A stretch of 64,000 nucleotides of DNA from Medakamo hakoo (GCA_026636295.1 CP089461.1:186001-250000); one strand, 5' to 3'. Shown: positions 51,961 to 61,834, counted from the first letter of the stretch. The notes: generated from the sequence alone by a model not told the origin. Numbers and translations: made by a program.

Positions 51961-52105
51961 TTTTGCGGACGTTTTGTTTTCGCCGGTGTGGGCGACAGTC
52001 GTCTCGCTTGTTGTCCGCGAGCACCGGCCCATGAGCCCATCCACCCACCCATGTTTTTTCTTTCCATGTTCTAACACCCCGCCATCTCCGCCACATGACC
52101 TCCTT

Positions 52106-53044
52106 TCACTTCACTCCTTTCACCGGCAAAAGCCGCCCACCCAGGGGCGTGACGCCCAATGCACTCACCGCCCACTGATCGATCACGGGCGCGCTCCCAT
52201 ACCAAAAGCGCTGGCCCGGAGGCACCTCCATCCCTTTTTCGGGGTCGGGCGTCGCGCCCAACGGCCCGTGAAACACGCCGTCCAGCGTGATTTGGGTCGC
52301 GCCGTCTAAGTGCGCCGTCTCCACGGGCGTGATGGCGTCGCCCCACACGTCCGGCCGGCCGCACAGGGAGGCGTAGCCGGCGCCGGCCAAGCGCGCTGCG
52401 AGCTTCTCGCCCCCGCCGCCGAGCAAGGGCGCGCCTTTCAGGTAGCGCGCCGCGACGGTGGTGTAGCGCACCTGGTCGTGGAACGCGCCGGGAGCATTGT
52501 CCCTGACCCAGGTCAGAATGCCGCGCGTCTGGTCGGGCAAGCCCGCGTCCGGCGGCGGTGGGGAGTGAGGCGAGCCCAGCGTGGTGAGGGAGGCTGCCGC
52601 GCCCACGCCGCCGCCCAGCAACCAGGTCCGGGCGAGCCACCCACCCGCCGAGTGCGCGACGAGGGCAACTTTGCCGTCTAGTCCAGCCGAGGCCCGTGCG
52701 TCCGCCACGGCCTTTTCGATGGCGTCCAGGTACCAGTCGACTGTCGGGCGGGGTGTCAATTTTCCAGTCCAGTATTCCGGGCGGACGAGCCCGGCCGCGT
52801 TCCTCAGCCAGTCGATGCGCGCAACGGGCGCGGTGACGACGGCGGGCGCGCCGCGGGCAGCCAGGCCCGCGGCCAGGCCGGCGTAGTCGTCGGACGCATT
52901 GCCCAGGCCGGGCAGGATGACGACGGGCAGCGGCGCGGGCGTGCCCGCTGCGGGAGGGGTCGACGCCGCCGCGGCGCGGCCGGCTGCGCGGCGCGGCGGG
53001 CGACCGCTGGGCGGGCGACCGCCCGGTGCCAGCGAGAGCGGCAT
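52106..53044 (-). CDS. Alpha/beta hydrolase, PGAP1-like, probably plastid
   Basis: Single exon, 312 residues. The N-terminal about 35 residues are Arg/Pro/Ala-rich (MPLSLAPGGRPPSGRPPRRA), a likely transit peptide. Core motifs: LPVVILPGLGNASDDYAGLAAGL (first strand and oxyanion loop), YLDAIEKAVADAR, VALVAHSAGGWLARTWLLGGG with nucleophile Ser in HSAGG, LTTLGSPHSPPP, WGDAITPVETAHLDGATQ (acid) and a late His in DGVFHGPLG. This matches the cyanobacterial and plant group of lipase-like hydrolases annotated PGAP1-like; the substrate is probably a membrane lipid or ester but not determined. The downstream gene on the strand starts 146 bases after the stop. Confidence 0.85.
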   Translation of the reverse strand: MPLSLAPGGRPPSGRPPRRAAGRAAAASTPPAAGTPAPLPVVILPGLGNASDDYAGLAAGLAARGAPAVVTAPVARIDWLRNAAGLVRPEYWTGKLTPRPTVDWYLDAIEKAVADARASAGLDGKVALVAHSAGGWLARTWLLGGGVGAAASLTTLGSPHSPPPPDAGLPDQTRGILTWVRDNAPGAFHDQVRYTTVAARYLKGAPLLGGGGEKLAARLAGAGYASLCGRPDVWGDAITPVETAHLDGATQITLDGVFHGPLGATPDPEKGMEVPPGQRFWYGSAPVIDQWAVSALGVTPLGGRLLPVKGVK

Positions 53045-53272
53045 GGACTCAAGGTCGGGCCTGTGCGGGCGAGGCTCCCAAAGTCTGTGTCCACTGTGCG
53101 CGGGCGGGCACGCAAAGGAAACGGCGCGGGCGCGCCGTTATTTGGGACGTGTGGAGCGCGCGCACACGAAACCTGGCCACCCCTTCGCCCGCCTTGAAAA
53201 ACAAATGAAAGTTTTGGGTCCCGTTTCACACACTCTCCCCCCGTCATTGCTCCCCTCACCCCCGCTCTCTCT

Positions 53273-54415
53273 TTACACCAGTTCAATCGCCGCCATTTCG
53301 GCCGCGTCCCCACGGCGCACACGCGGCTCCGTCACGACGCGGCAGTAGCCCGACGCGCGGTCGGCGTAGCGAGCCGGCGCTTCCGCAAACAGGGCGGCCA
53401 CGATGTCCTTGTCGTACACGAACGCAGCAGCCTGGCGGCGGGCGTGCAAGGAACCGTCCTTGGCCAGGCCGATCATCTTGTCGACGTGCTTGCGGATGGC
53501 CTTGGCCTTCGTCTGTTGGATGGATGGGAGGGAGGGTGGGTCGTGAGAGGGTGGTCGAGACCGATCTGCTCGCTCTAGTGTGCCGCCCGCTTCCTCCATC
53601 CCTCCCTCCTCCCATCCCCGCATCCTCATACCTTGGTCGTCGTAATCCGCCCGTGGCGCAGCACCTCAGTCACCAGCGTCCGGATCAGGGCTTTGCGCTG
53701 GTTGGCCGGGCGGTTGAGTTTGGGCAGTTTCTTGCCGTGGCGCATGGCCGTCCACTTGGACCCGTTGGAGACCAGGAGGAGGGAGGAGTCGTCTGTCGTG
53801 TGTTTGGGTGGGTGGAGAGGATGGAGCGTTTGAGTGAGGCGGCCGGGTGCGTGGCGGAGGGCGCCGGGCGTGCGGCGTGCTGTCGGAGAGGCAAGCGTGC
53901 GGCCGCGTCGGGGCAAGCCGGCGGCGCAAGACCTTTTCGCCTTGCCGTCACGGCGGGCAGTTGAGCGGGCTGCGCCCACTCGCACTGCTACCATTGCAAC
54001 CTGAACATGCAGGGCTACCCAGGACGCTGAATGGCGGGTGCTGGAAATCCCACGTGTGCCCGCACGGCGTCGACAAAAAATGCCGTGGCCGCGGCAGCCA
54101 CACGCGTCCGTGGCGGCTAGGGAGACCGAGCGCACCAGGTCTAGTGGAAGGCCGTGTGCAGACCCGGCGCGTCTCTCCACCCACTCACTCAGCCCAGAGG
54201 GCACAAAACACGCCGCAGCTCGGTCTGGCATGCGTGCTAGCCCAAATCGCGCCACCCGCACGCCCCAGCCCCGCCGCAAAAAAAAACAGACCCGGAAAAC
54301 AAAACGCACCAGCGACGGCCGGCCGGCAGGACGGCAGGGTGACAGCGGGCGCGGCCGCGCGGCGCGGCGCGGACACCATGGGCAGCGCCGCGCGCAGGGA
54401 GGTCATGGACAGCAT
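53273..54415 (-). CDS. RPL17: Plastid 50S ribosomal protein L17
   Basis: Nuclear-encoded bL17 of the plastid large subunit. Exons 54310-54415, 53632-53792 and 53273-53512, in phase, give about 168 residues. Exon 1 is the transit peptide ([20 protein letters not shown]..). Exon 2 reads [28 protein letters not shown] then [26 protein letters not shown], and exon 3 [49 protein letters not shown] and [12 protein letters not shown], the full bL17 pattern. The Met at MRHGKK is the bacterial start, now internal. Mitochondrial L17 is less likely given the closeness to the plastid/cyanobacterial sequence. Intron 2 is a near-perfect G-rich/C-rich inverted repeat; intron 1 shares a motif with RPS1 intron 1. 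Confidence 0.92.
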
Positions 54416-54593
54416 GGTTGGGAGTGCGTGCGTGTCGTCTGATTGAGCCCGCACGGCCGCCGAAAAGAAAAGTGTGGGAGGGAATTGCGGCTGACGCTCT
54501 CAACTCTTTCACTGCGCGTTCGCGCCGACGGAGTGAAAACAAGCGGCGTCGACCAACAAGTTGGAACCGCTTCCAGGGCGGTCCATCGCTCCC

Positions 54594-56291
54594 ATGAGGA
54601 GCCTGTCTGTCAGTACCCGCCTGCCGCAAGCAGGGGGCGGCCGTGCGCGCTGCACGGCCGTGGCCGGGCCTTTTCCGCTCGCAACCCGCCGACCATCCTT
54701 GCCCCACCACCACCACCACCAAGCACCCCTGCCCAGGCCGCCCGCCCGCCGTGTCAGGCCATCCGCGGCCGCCCAGGCCAGTCCAGACGCTTCATCTCTC
54801 ATCCCGGCCCCTGGTGGGTCCGTCCCCGGCTTCGACACACCACCAAACGCCCGTTCCTTCCGTCTTGCCGTCCTGGGCGACTTGCACCTCGACGAACCGA
54901 CCCGCCCGGCGTTTGATGAAGCGGCCGCCCAGCTGCGGCGTGTGTTGCTGGAAGGCGTGGATGGAAGCGGCGCTGATCCATCCGTCGCCCCACGCCTCAT
55001 CCAGTTGGGCGACCTCGGCGCGTCTTCTTTCTCTCCCGGCTCGGCCGCCTGTTTTGCCGCGGCGAAAACCTACCTGGACAGCGGCGTCGGCGTGCCGCGA
55101 GCCCTGGTCACGGGCAACCACGATTTAGAGTCTCCAACGTTCGACCAGCCGGGCGACATGAGCGGGGAAGCTTCGGACGCCGCAAACCTTTCGGCGTGGC
55201 TGGCCGCGTTCGACCAACCCCACGCCTGGAGCGCACGCCTGGGCCCGGCCCGCGTGCTAGGCATTTCGACGACGGCGTGGCGGGCCAACACCGCGTCCGT
55301 CCACGAAGTCCGCGTGGATGAGGAGCAGCTGACCTGGCTGGAAGCGCAGGTCAAGGCGACGCCGCCGTCCACGCCCATCATCGTCGTCTCGCACGCCCCG
55401 CCCGCCGGGTGCGGGCTCCGCGTCGTCCAAGACGTCCACGTCCGCAACCGGTGCGCGTACTTGAACCACTCCAACCCCGGCTCCGCCGCACGCTTTGTGC
55501 GCCTGGTCGAAGCCCACCCGAACATCTGCCTCTGGTTTTCCGGGCACTACCACCTGTCCCACCAGTACGGGACCTCCATCTCCGTCGTCCGGAATTGTGC
55601 GTTCGTTCAAGTCGGCGTCATCGGGCCCAAATCCAGCCGGGACGGGTACAGGCAGAGCCGGCTGTTGGAAGCCGATGCACGGGGATTCAAGCTCTACTCT
55701 GTCGACCACGGCGCGGGCGGAGTCGCGCGCCTGGACCTGGAGCGGGCGTGGGACGACCCGGCCCCGCCCCGCCCGCGCCCGGTGCCGCGCGCCGAACGCC
55801 TGGACGCGGCGTCCCTAGACCGGGGCTGGCTGGCGTCCGAAGTCGAGTGCGCGGTGCCTGGCGCTGAGGGAGGCTACGACAGCGCGGGCTCGGACAGCGA
55901 CGGGTCCGCCCCCCGCCCGGCCGTCCTGCGGGCGAGCCCCGTGTCCTGGCTGGCCGCGGGCGGGGACGCGTTGCTCGCGCTTTCATCGACGACGGGCTCC
56001 GTCGTGGAATACTCCATCGCGCTGCGCTCGCCGACCGGCATCGTCATGGAGGGCTTGCCGCCCTGGACGGACCTGGTGCTGGTGGACGGGCAGGGCAACG
56101 CCCTGCCGGCCGACTGTGCGCACCCTGAGCGCGCGGTGGCGGTGGAGGCGCGGGCGGCGGCTGACGGCGCCCTGCTCGGCCGCGCGGAACGCAACGCTTG
56201 CGGTGGTTTTTATCGCACGTTCCAGGTGAACAAGTGGCGGAAAGCGAAGCGAGAGGCGGCGGCGGCGGCGGCGGAGGTGAAGGTCGTGTGA
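54594..56291 (+). CDS. Calcineurin-like metallophosphoesterase, probably plastid
   Basis: Single exon, 565 residues. Residues 1-70 (MRSLSVSTRLPQAGGGRARC...) look like a transit peptide. The dinuclear metal site is complete: GDLHLDE (about residue 102), GDLGAS, GNHDLESP, VSHAPPAGCG and SGHYHLSHQYG. Intervening residues include TTAWRANTASVHEVRVDEEQLTWLEAQV. The C-terminal about 180 residues, after a Pro-rich linker and acidic patch, form a beta-rich region (SWLAAGGDALLALSSTTGSV, GLPPWTDLVLVDGQGN). Relatives in plants and cyanobacteria are uncharacterised phosphoesterases; the substrate is unknown. The ATG at 54594 is the first in the frame. Divergent from L17 over 178 bases; the next gene starts 103 bases after its stop. 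Confidence 0.88.
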   Translation: MRSLSVSTRLPQAGGGRARCTAVAGPFPLATRRPSLPHHHHHQAPLPRPPARRVRPSAAAQASPDASSLIPAPGGSVPGFDTPPNARSFRLAVLGDLHLDEPTRPAFDEAAAQLRRVLLEGVDGSGADPSVAPRLIQLGDLGASSFSPGSAACFAAAKTYLDSGVGVPRALVTGNHDLESPTFDQPGDMSGEASDAANLSAWLAAFDQPHAWSARLGPARVLGISTTAWRANTASVHEVRVDEEQLTWLEAQVKATPPSTPIIVVSHAPPAGCGLRVVQDVHVRNRCAYLNHSNPGSAARFVRLVEAHPNICLWFSGHYHLSHQYGTSISVVRNCAFVQVGVIGPKSSRDGYRQSRLLEADARGFKLYSVDHGAGGVARLDLERAWDDPAPPRPRPVPRAERLDAASLDRGWLASEVECAVPGAEGGYDSAGSDSDGSAPRPAVLRASPVSWLAAGGDALLALSSTTGSVVEYSIALRSPTGIVMEGLPPWTDLVLVDGQGNALPADCAHPERAVAVEARAAADGALLGRAERNACGGFYRTFQVNKWRKAKREAAAAAAEVKVV

Positions 56292-56394
56292 AAGAAGAAG
56301 GGCAGGGCGGTCGTGCGGCTAGATCACTCCCATCACACGTGGCGCGCGTGCAGTCGAGCAAATCGCTCGCTCCCCTTTTCTCGCACTTCCAGCC

Positions 56395-57731
56395 ATGGTG
56401 GACGAGGAGGCGGAGGAGCTGACGGCCCTGGAGCTGGAAGCCCTAGAAGCCACGTACTCGGGCGGCTTGCTGGACTTTGGCGGCGGCGGCGAGGATGGCG
56501 ACGGCGGCGGCGACGAGTGCGACGGCGGCGACGGCGACGGCGAGTTGACCGACGACCCAGCGCGCCCCTTTTTCGTCGTCGAACGGGCTGCGTACCCGCC
56601 ATCCATCTCACTGCACCTCACTCCACGCGGTTGTGGCAAAGGCTCGACTTTCGTGGAGGCGGTCCTGACGCTGACGGCGCCGCACGGGTACCCGAGCGCG
56701 TCCGCTGGGCCCGTTGGGGTCACCCTTTCGGCCGTGCGCGGCCTGGGCGACGCCCGGACGGCAGCGCTGCACGACGCCCTAGTCCGTGAAGCCGCCGCCG
56801 CCGTCGGTGATGCCGCCCTAGGCACGCTCATCGAAGCCGGGCTGGACGGGCTGACAGCCCTGAACGCGCCCGAACCGGGCGCGCTCTGTGCGCTGTGCCT
56901 GGACCCCTTGGTGGTGGGGGCGGCGGGCGGCCCCGGCCCGGCCGGCGGCGGCCCGGCGGGGCTGGGGCCCGGTGCCGGCCCGCCCAAAAACTTGTTGAAA
57001 CTGGCGTGCTACCACTGCCTGCACCTGTGCGTGTTTGGTTTTTTGGTCGTGTTTGGGGGCGTGCACGGACGGGCGAGGCCCTAACCCTAGCCCCATGGCA
57101 GCGGGCGTCTCTCTTCGCCTGGCCCCTCCACGCTCTCACGGACACGCCCTCTCCCCCACGAACACAACACCCCAAAACAACACAACACAGCACCTGCGCG
57201 GCCCGGTGGTGGGCTCATGGCCGCGGCATTGGGTCAGAGCAAGCGAGAGCAGCGCCTCCGCCCGCGCCCTCGACGAGTGAAGGGCAGAGGGGCGAGGAGG
57301 GAGACACCCCCTCCCCCCACGTGTGTGAGGCCTCCGCCTCCCCCCCACCTCCCACAACGCTGGCCTGTCCCGTCTGCCGCGCCGAAGCCGGGCCTTTAGC
57401 GCCCACAGTCACGGCTCGCCTGGACGCTCTAGCAGCCCGTGTACGCGCCTCGGACGGCGCGGAAGCGGGAGGAGGCGGAATGGCGGCCGCAGGCTGGGAC
57501 GCCCTCCTCCCGCCCGCGTCCGCGGCCGCCCTGCGCTCCTTCCAGTCCACGTGTGCGGCAGGCTTGGCAAGCCAGCGGGCGCGCGGCGGGCTGGTGGAAG
57601 AGTCGTATGGCGTGAGCCTGGCCGAGCTGGCGGACCGGGCGGCGGCGGACGCGGCGGCACGAGCGGCGGCCGAGGCTGAGGCGGCCCCACCACCAGCGCG
57701 CCCTCCCTCCAAGCCCGGCGGCCGCGGGCGG

Positions 57732-57766
<35 letters not shown>

Positions 57767-57857
57767 CAATGGCTCTCCTGGCAGGGGCCGCAGCCGTGGT
57801 GGTGGCGGCCGTGGCGGCCGGGGTGGGCGGGGCGCGTGCATGAAAAACACAGACTAG
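56395..57857 (+). CDS. RNF25: RWD-RING E3 ubiquitin ligase, RNF25-like
   Basis: Exons 56395-57026 and 57191-57857 give about 432 residues. The N-terminal RWD domain begins MVDEEAEELTALELEALEATYSG and continues ISLHLTPRG, VLTLTAPHGYPSASAGPVGV, interrupted by an Asp/Gly-rich insert. The RING follows: CALCLDPL (first pair), LLKLACYHCLHLTCAARWWAHG across the intron, and LACPVCRAE (last pair). The distance between the His/Cys core and CPVC is about 57 residues, longer than usual, because of a polar insert. The tail is Ala-rich and ends in RG/GGR repeats, as in animal RNF25, which ubiquitinates ribosomal protein eS31 in stalling responses. A further small intron removing the insert cannot be excluded. 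The start fits the RWD domain exactly. Confidence 0.84.
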
Positions 57858-57931
57858 AAAAACGACACCTCCATCCCGCGGGGCTGCGAGGACGGCCGCA
57901 CGCGCACCGCAACCGGCACCTCCCTAGTTTT

Positions 57932-58546
57932 CTACAGCGCTCGACGCCTCACCCCACACCAACCACCACCCCACGGCGGCGGCAAGCGCAACGCCGCCGC
58001 CGCCGCCGCGTCCGCAATGAAGTGGGCCGCCACGACGGACCGCAGGTCCAGGGCCTGGAACGCGGCCGTCATCGGGAAGAACAGGGCGAGCGCGCCTCGC
58101 ATGGCCTTGGCGGCGGGCGTGCCCGGCCGTGGGATGTGGGGTGGGAACACCCGCTCCCAGAACAAGGCGTGGACGAGGCCGCAGTAGGTGGCGAGGGCGG
58201 CAAACCCGCTGAGGCAGGCCGGAGGGCGGCGGTCGGAGCCCGCCCACCTCCAGGCTGCGCCCGCGCCGGCGACGCCCGCGTCCCGGACGGCGCGGAAGAC
58301 AAAGGATTCGAGCAGGCCATTGACGGCGGCGAACAGCAGCACAGCCGGCCAGGACCTGTGCGGCCGGGCTGCCGCCGCGGCCGGGCCCACGGCCGCGAAG
58401 TACAACGGCTGGGGCGCGGCCGCGGCTGCGAGGCCCAGCGCGACAGCCAGTGGCGAGGACGGCGGCGGGTTCGTTGGAGAAGCCAGCTCGGTCAAGTAGC
58501 CGCACTTCCAGCCGATGAGAGCGCAGAGCGCCCAGTACGCGGCCAT
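57932..58546 (-). CDS. CPBP/CAAX-protease-like multi-pass membrane protein
   Basis: Single exon, 204 residues, about six hydrophobic segments. The layout resembles the CPBP (CAAX prenyl protease 2 / bacteriocin-processing) family: NGLLESFVFRAVRD fits motif 1 (EExxxR) except that the second Glu is Ser; LATYCGLVHALFWERVF fits the FxxxH helix, and VVAAHFIADAAAA the last His-x3-Asp/Asn helix. The replaced Glu would weaken or abolish metal-dependent activity, so it may be a non-catalytic member. The N-terminus MAAYWALCALIGWKCGYLTE has no clear transit peptide. The frame remains open upstream but the ATG at 58546 begins the hydrophobic part. An uncharacterised plastid membrane family is the alternative. 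Confidence 0.55.
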   Translation of the reverse strand: MAAYWALCALIGWKCGYLTELASPTNPPPSSPLAVALGLAAAAAPQPLYFAAVGPAAAAARPHRSWPAVLLFAAVNGLLESFVFRAVRDAGVAGAGAAWRWAGSDRRPPACLSGFAALATYCGLVHALFWERVFPPHIPRPGTPAAKAMRGALALFFPMTAAFQALDLRSVVAAHFIADAAAAAALRLPPPWGGGWCGVRRRAL

Positions 58547-58831
58547 GGCGCGCCTGTTTTTTTGTGTGTGCGGCGGGATGGGTGGATGGGTGAGGGATGG
58601 GATGGGTGGATGGGGTGGGATGTCGGGAAGCACCATTCGTCGACACGGAACGCACAACTCACCACGCGCCCACGCCCGCTGCGGCCGCCGAGCGCGCCCG
58701 TGTTCGGACCATGCCACCGTCCGAGCGGAGCGCGGTTCCGAAAGGAGGGCACGCGCCCGCCGGGACGCGAAGAGAAGAAAAGAAAGCGAAACGACGACGC
58801 TCTGGAACCTCTGAAACCTCTCGCTACACAG

Positions 58832-60195
58832 CTAGCCCTGCAACTCGAGCACCTGTTTGCGCCCGCCCACGCCCGCCCCACCCGTCCGCAGCGCCGCCAG
58901 CGCGTCCTGCCATCTCTTCAGAGGCACACGCTGCACAGGAGTCGACAACACGCCTTTGGAAATGAGGTCTGCCGCCCGGGCAAGGGTCGCAGCACGGGCC
59001 GCGCGTGCGGCGGGGCCACCGCCAGGCCCACTCCCGCCGCCTCCGCCCGTCGCCGGACCCGACAGCCAGAAGCCGCGGACGCGGACGTCTTTGAAGATGA
59101 GCGCACTGGCGGGCAAGGTGACGGGCGAGCGGGACAGGCCGCCGTACACGACGAGCGTGCCGCCTGGCGCGAGCGCGCGCACTGCCGCCACACCTGGCCC
59201 GCCACCCACGCAGTCTAGAGCCAGCGTCGGCGCGGGCAAGCCGGGCGGCGGGAGCGGGACGGCCGGCCGGCGCGCACGGCCGCCTTTGACGCCTGCCTCA
59301 GCTTCCGTCAGGACGGCGTCTGCGCCCAGCGCCTTCAGACTCGCTTTCACAGACTCGGCTTCGGCCGGGTCGGCCCGGTCGCGGATGATGGAAATGGTGC
59401 GCACGCCCCGCGCCGCCGCGGCTTGGATGACCAGGCGGCCGACGGCTGTCGTCCCACCTGTTTGGATGAGGCAGGCACCGGGGGGCAGCGGGACAAAGTC
59501 GTCGAGCAGGTGCAGGGCGGTCGGAGGGCTGGGGAGTGGGTGGAGGGTGGTGGGGCGGTGAGGGGGGTGGAACACACAGGGAAGGCGCCGGCACGGCGCC
59601 ACGCCGGTCCCTCGAAACCAACAACGCACTTGATGCACAGCGTCGCGGCTTGGTCGAGGCTCAAGCCACCGCTCTGCGTACCGCCCTCCGCGCTCGCGCC
59701 TGGGACGCGCCAGAGCGCGGCGGTCGGGACGCCCTCTGCCACCGACCGCCACGTGCCCAAACCAGGCGACAAAGGCACGACCACGTCGCCCGGTTTCAAG
59801 GGGCGGTCGCCTAGGTCGTCCTCATCTTCCGACGACAGGCGTGGCCCCACCGCGTCGACGACGCCGACGCCCTCGTTGCCGGGCGTCGCGGGTGGCGCGG
59901 GCGCGCCTGGGTACGTGCCTTCGACAACGTTGACGTCACTCCAATTGACGGGCGCCAGCAACCAGCGCACACGGGCTGTGCCTGCGGGTGGGGTCGAGCC
60001 TGACGGCGGTTCCTGGGGTACCAGGGACAGGGCCGTCTCAGGCGGGCCGTGGGTCGCGTAGACGAGCGCGGCCGGCGCAGAGGTTGAGGCCGAGGAGGAG
60101 AAACGGCGGCTTTGAGAGGCGATGCCTGCGTCTGCGCTGGCCACGCCCAGGCTGCGCGACGCCGCTCGGGCCAGGCGGGCTCCGGTGGACCGCAT
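58832..60195 (-). CDS. MECR: Mitochondrial trans-2-enoyl-CoA/ACP reductase (MECR/ETR1)
   Basis: Last reductive step of mitochondrial fatty acid synthesis (NADPH-dependent), needed for lipoic acid supply. Exons 59630-60195 and 58832-59528 give about 420 residues. The presequence is MRSTGARLARAASRSLGVASA...RRFSSSAS, with an RRF-SS processing-like site. Then ALVYATHGPPETALSLVP, APVNWSDVNVVEGTYP, PGNEGVGVVDAVGP and DVVVPLSPGLGTWRSVAEG. The intron junction yields LCINPPTALHLLDDFVPLP, the NPPTA.R/HLL motif specific to MECR. The cofactor site follows: IQTGGTTAVGRLVIQAAAARG, TISIIRDR, then LDCVGGGPGVAAVRAL and GTLVVYGGLSRSPVTLPASALIFKDVRVRGFWL. C-terminus VPLKRWQDAL..KQVLELQG. Convincing full-length enzyme. 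Confidence 0.93.
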
Positions 60196-60390
60196 GTGGG
60201 GTGCAGGGCGCGGAGGTGAATGGGGACAACGGTGAAACGGAAGAGTGTGGCAAGGGCATCCATCGGCAACGTCCATCCACACACACACCAGTTTTCGGCC
60301 GCGGCGGCTCGCGCCGCAGGGTCGCGGCCCGCCTCCGGGCGGAGCCGGCCTTCCTCGCCCTTCCCTCTTCATAGTTAGAAGCTTCAAGAT

Positions 60391-61834
60391 ATGGGCGTGT
60401 TATCCATTGATAGCGGACCGCGTCCAAGCCCCACCCGCCGGGCCCTGCGCGTCGCAACGCTCGCTCTGTCCGCCCGCACCCTCTCCGCCCTCCTTGCCTG
60501 GGCTGCCCTGTCCACCCTTCGCCCCTACGACGCGGCCGGCCCGCTCACCTTCCACGCGTGTGATGGTCTGGACGCTGAGAAAGCACCTTCCACCGTCCTT
60601 TCAGCCCTGTCCGCTTGGGATGGCGCGTTTTTCGGGCGGGCGGCCCGGTGCGGCCCTGCCTGGCATGAGCAGGCATTGGCGTTTGCGCCCGCCACGGCCC
60701 TGGCCGTCCGTGTGAGTGCGGCTGTGGGCTGGAGGCCGGAAGCAGCTGCTTTGGTCGCGTCGTGGACGGCGTTTGTGACTGCGGCCGTCGCTCTGGACGC
60801 GGCCGCGCCGTTTTATGTGCACAGCGGCCGTAACTCCGCCGCCTTGCTGCTCGCGTTTGGGCCGGCGTCGCCGTTCGCCACGGCACTGTACGCGGAAGCC
60901 TGGCATGCGGCAGGCTTGGGTCTGGGCCTGCTGTCCGCCGCGGTCGGCAGGCCGTGGGCGTCGGCCCTTTGCCTGGGCCTTGCCACCGCCTCGCGGTCGA
61001 CCGGCGCGGCGGGCGCGTGCCTCTTTGCGCTCGCAACGCCGCCCGCGCGCCCGTGCGGCCGCGCCGCCGACGCGTTCGACCGGCTGACACGCACGGCGCT
61101 CGCCTTGACTCCCCTGGTCGCCTGGCAGGCGCACGCCTGGTGGGTGTTTTGTGCGCCTGCGGCGACCTCACATCCCGCCTGGTGCGACGCCCGCCCGCTC
61201 CCACTCTCGCTCCCGGCCGTCCAGGCCGCCTTCTGGAGCGTCGGGCCCGGCAAGCACTGGACCCTGCGCAACGTGCCCAACTTTGTGTTGGCTGCGCCGG
61301 CGTTGGCCATCGCGGCCGCCACGGCTGCCGGTGCCGGCAACCTGTCCACCCCGCTGCGCGGCGTGCCAGGTGCGTCGAGTTTTTTTTTTGTCTCCTTTCC
61401 CCCTTCCCCCTTTCCATCCGCGGACCAAATGACGATCAACTTTTAAAAATACAATACGCACGTATTATACGACACCGGGCGGGCATTATCATGCCCACCG
61501 GCGGCTGAAGCATCACAAATTGGGTAATTCTGATGGTCGAGAAAAACACGGCGTTTCCTTTTTTGTCGAGTTTTCCCCAATCCCCATCCCTCACCATCCA
61601 TCCCCACATCACACAGCCTGGGCCCTGCGCGCGCACACTGCGTTCCTGGCGGTGTTGGTTGTGACCAGCGCGCACGTCCAAGTCGCGACACGGTTGCTGG
61701 CTTTGGGTGCGCCGGGTTGGATCTTCGGGCTGGCGGCAAGTGGCTGGGCGTCGACAAAGCTGGTGTGGGCGTGGGCGGGCGGGTTTGCTGTTGTAGGAGG
61801 GGTGCTGCACGCGACGTGGTACCCGTGGACGTAG
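60391..61834 (+). CDS. PIGV: GPI mannosyltransferase II (PIG-V)
   Basis: ER membrane enzyme that adds the second mannose to the GPI precursor. Exons 60391-61369 and 61617-61834 give about 398 residues with many hydrophobic helices. PIG-V motifs: LSALSAWDGAFFGRAA with the luminal Trp-Asp after helix 1, HEQALAFAPATALAVR, SPFATALYAEAWHAAGLG (family: P-x-FxxAxYTE), LATASRSTGAAGACLF and SVGPGKHWTLRNVPNFVLAAPAL, the conserved N-Y-x2-x-Q/N-x-PNF segment. The last exon (AWALRAHTAFLAVLVVTSAH..WYPWT) is the final helix pair. At 398 residues it is somewhat shorter than human PIGV (493). The single intron (61370-61616) contains an AT-rich box C/D snoRNA. Confidence 0.88.
61423..61538 (+). ncRNA. Intronic box C/D snoRNA, predicted guide for 18S rRNA
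   Basis: Lies in the PIGV intron on the coding strand. Box C ATGACGA (61429-61435, one change from consensus) and box D CTGA (61530-61533) are bracketed by the stem GACCA (61423-61427) / TGGTC (61534-61538). The 11 bases before box D, ATTGGGTAATT, are a perfect complement of the conserved 18S segment AATTACCCAAT. The box D plus five rule gives the A before CCC as the methylated base. A hairpin GGGCAT/ATGCCC with a TATC loop (61481-61496) sits between the boxes. The region is much richer in A and T than its surroundings. A D'-like CTGA at 61505 has no paired C' box, so only one guide is proposed. Confidence 0.68.

Noticed and set aside
57079-57090. Telomere-like CCCTAACCCTAG
   Set aside because: Fewer than two full units inside the RNF25 intron; too short to indicate a telomere or interstitial telomeric array.
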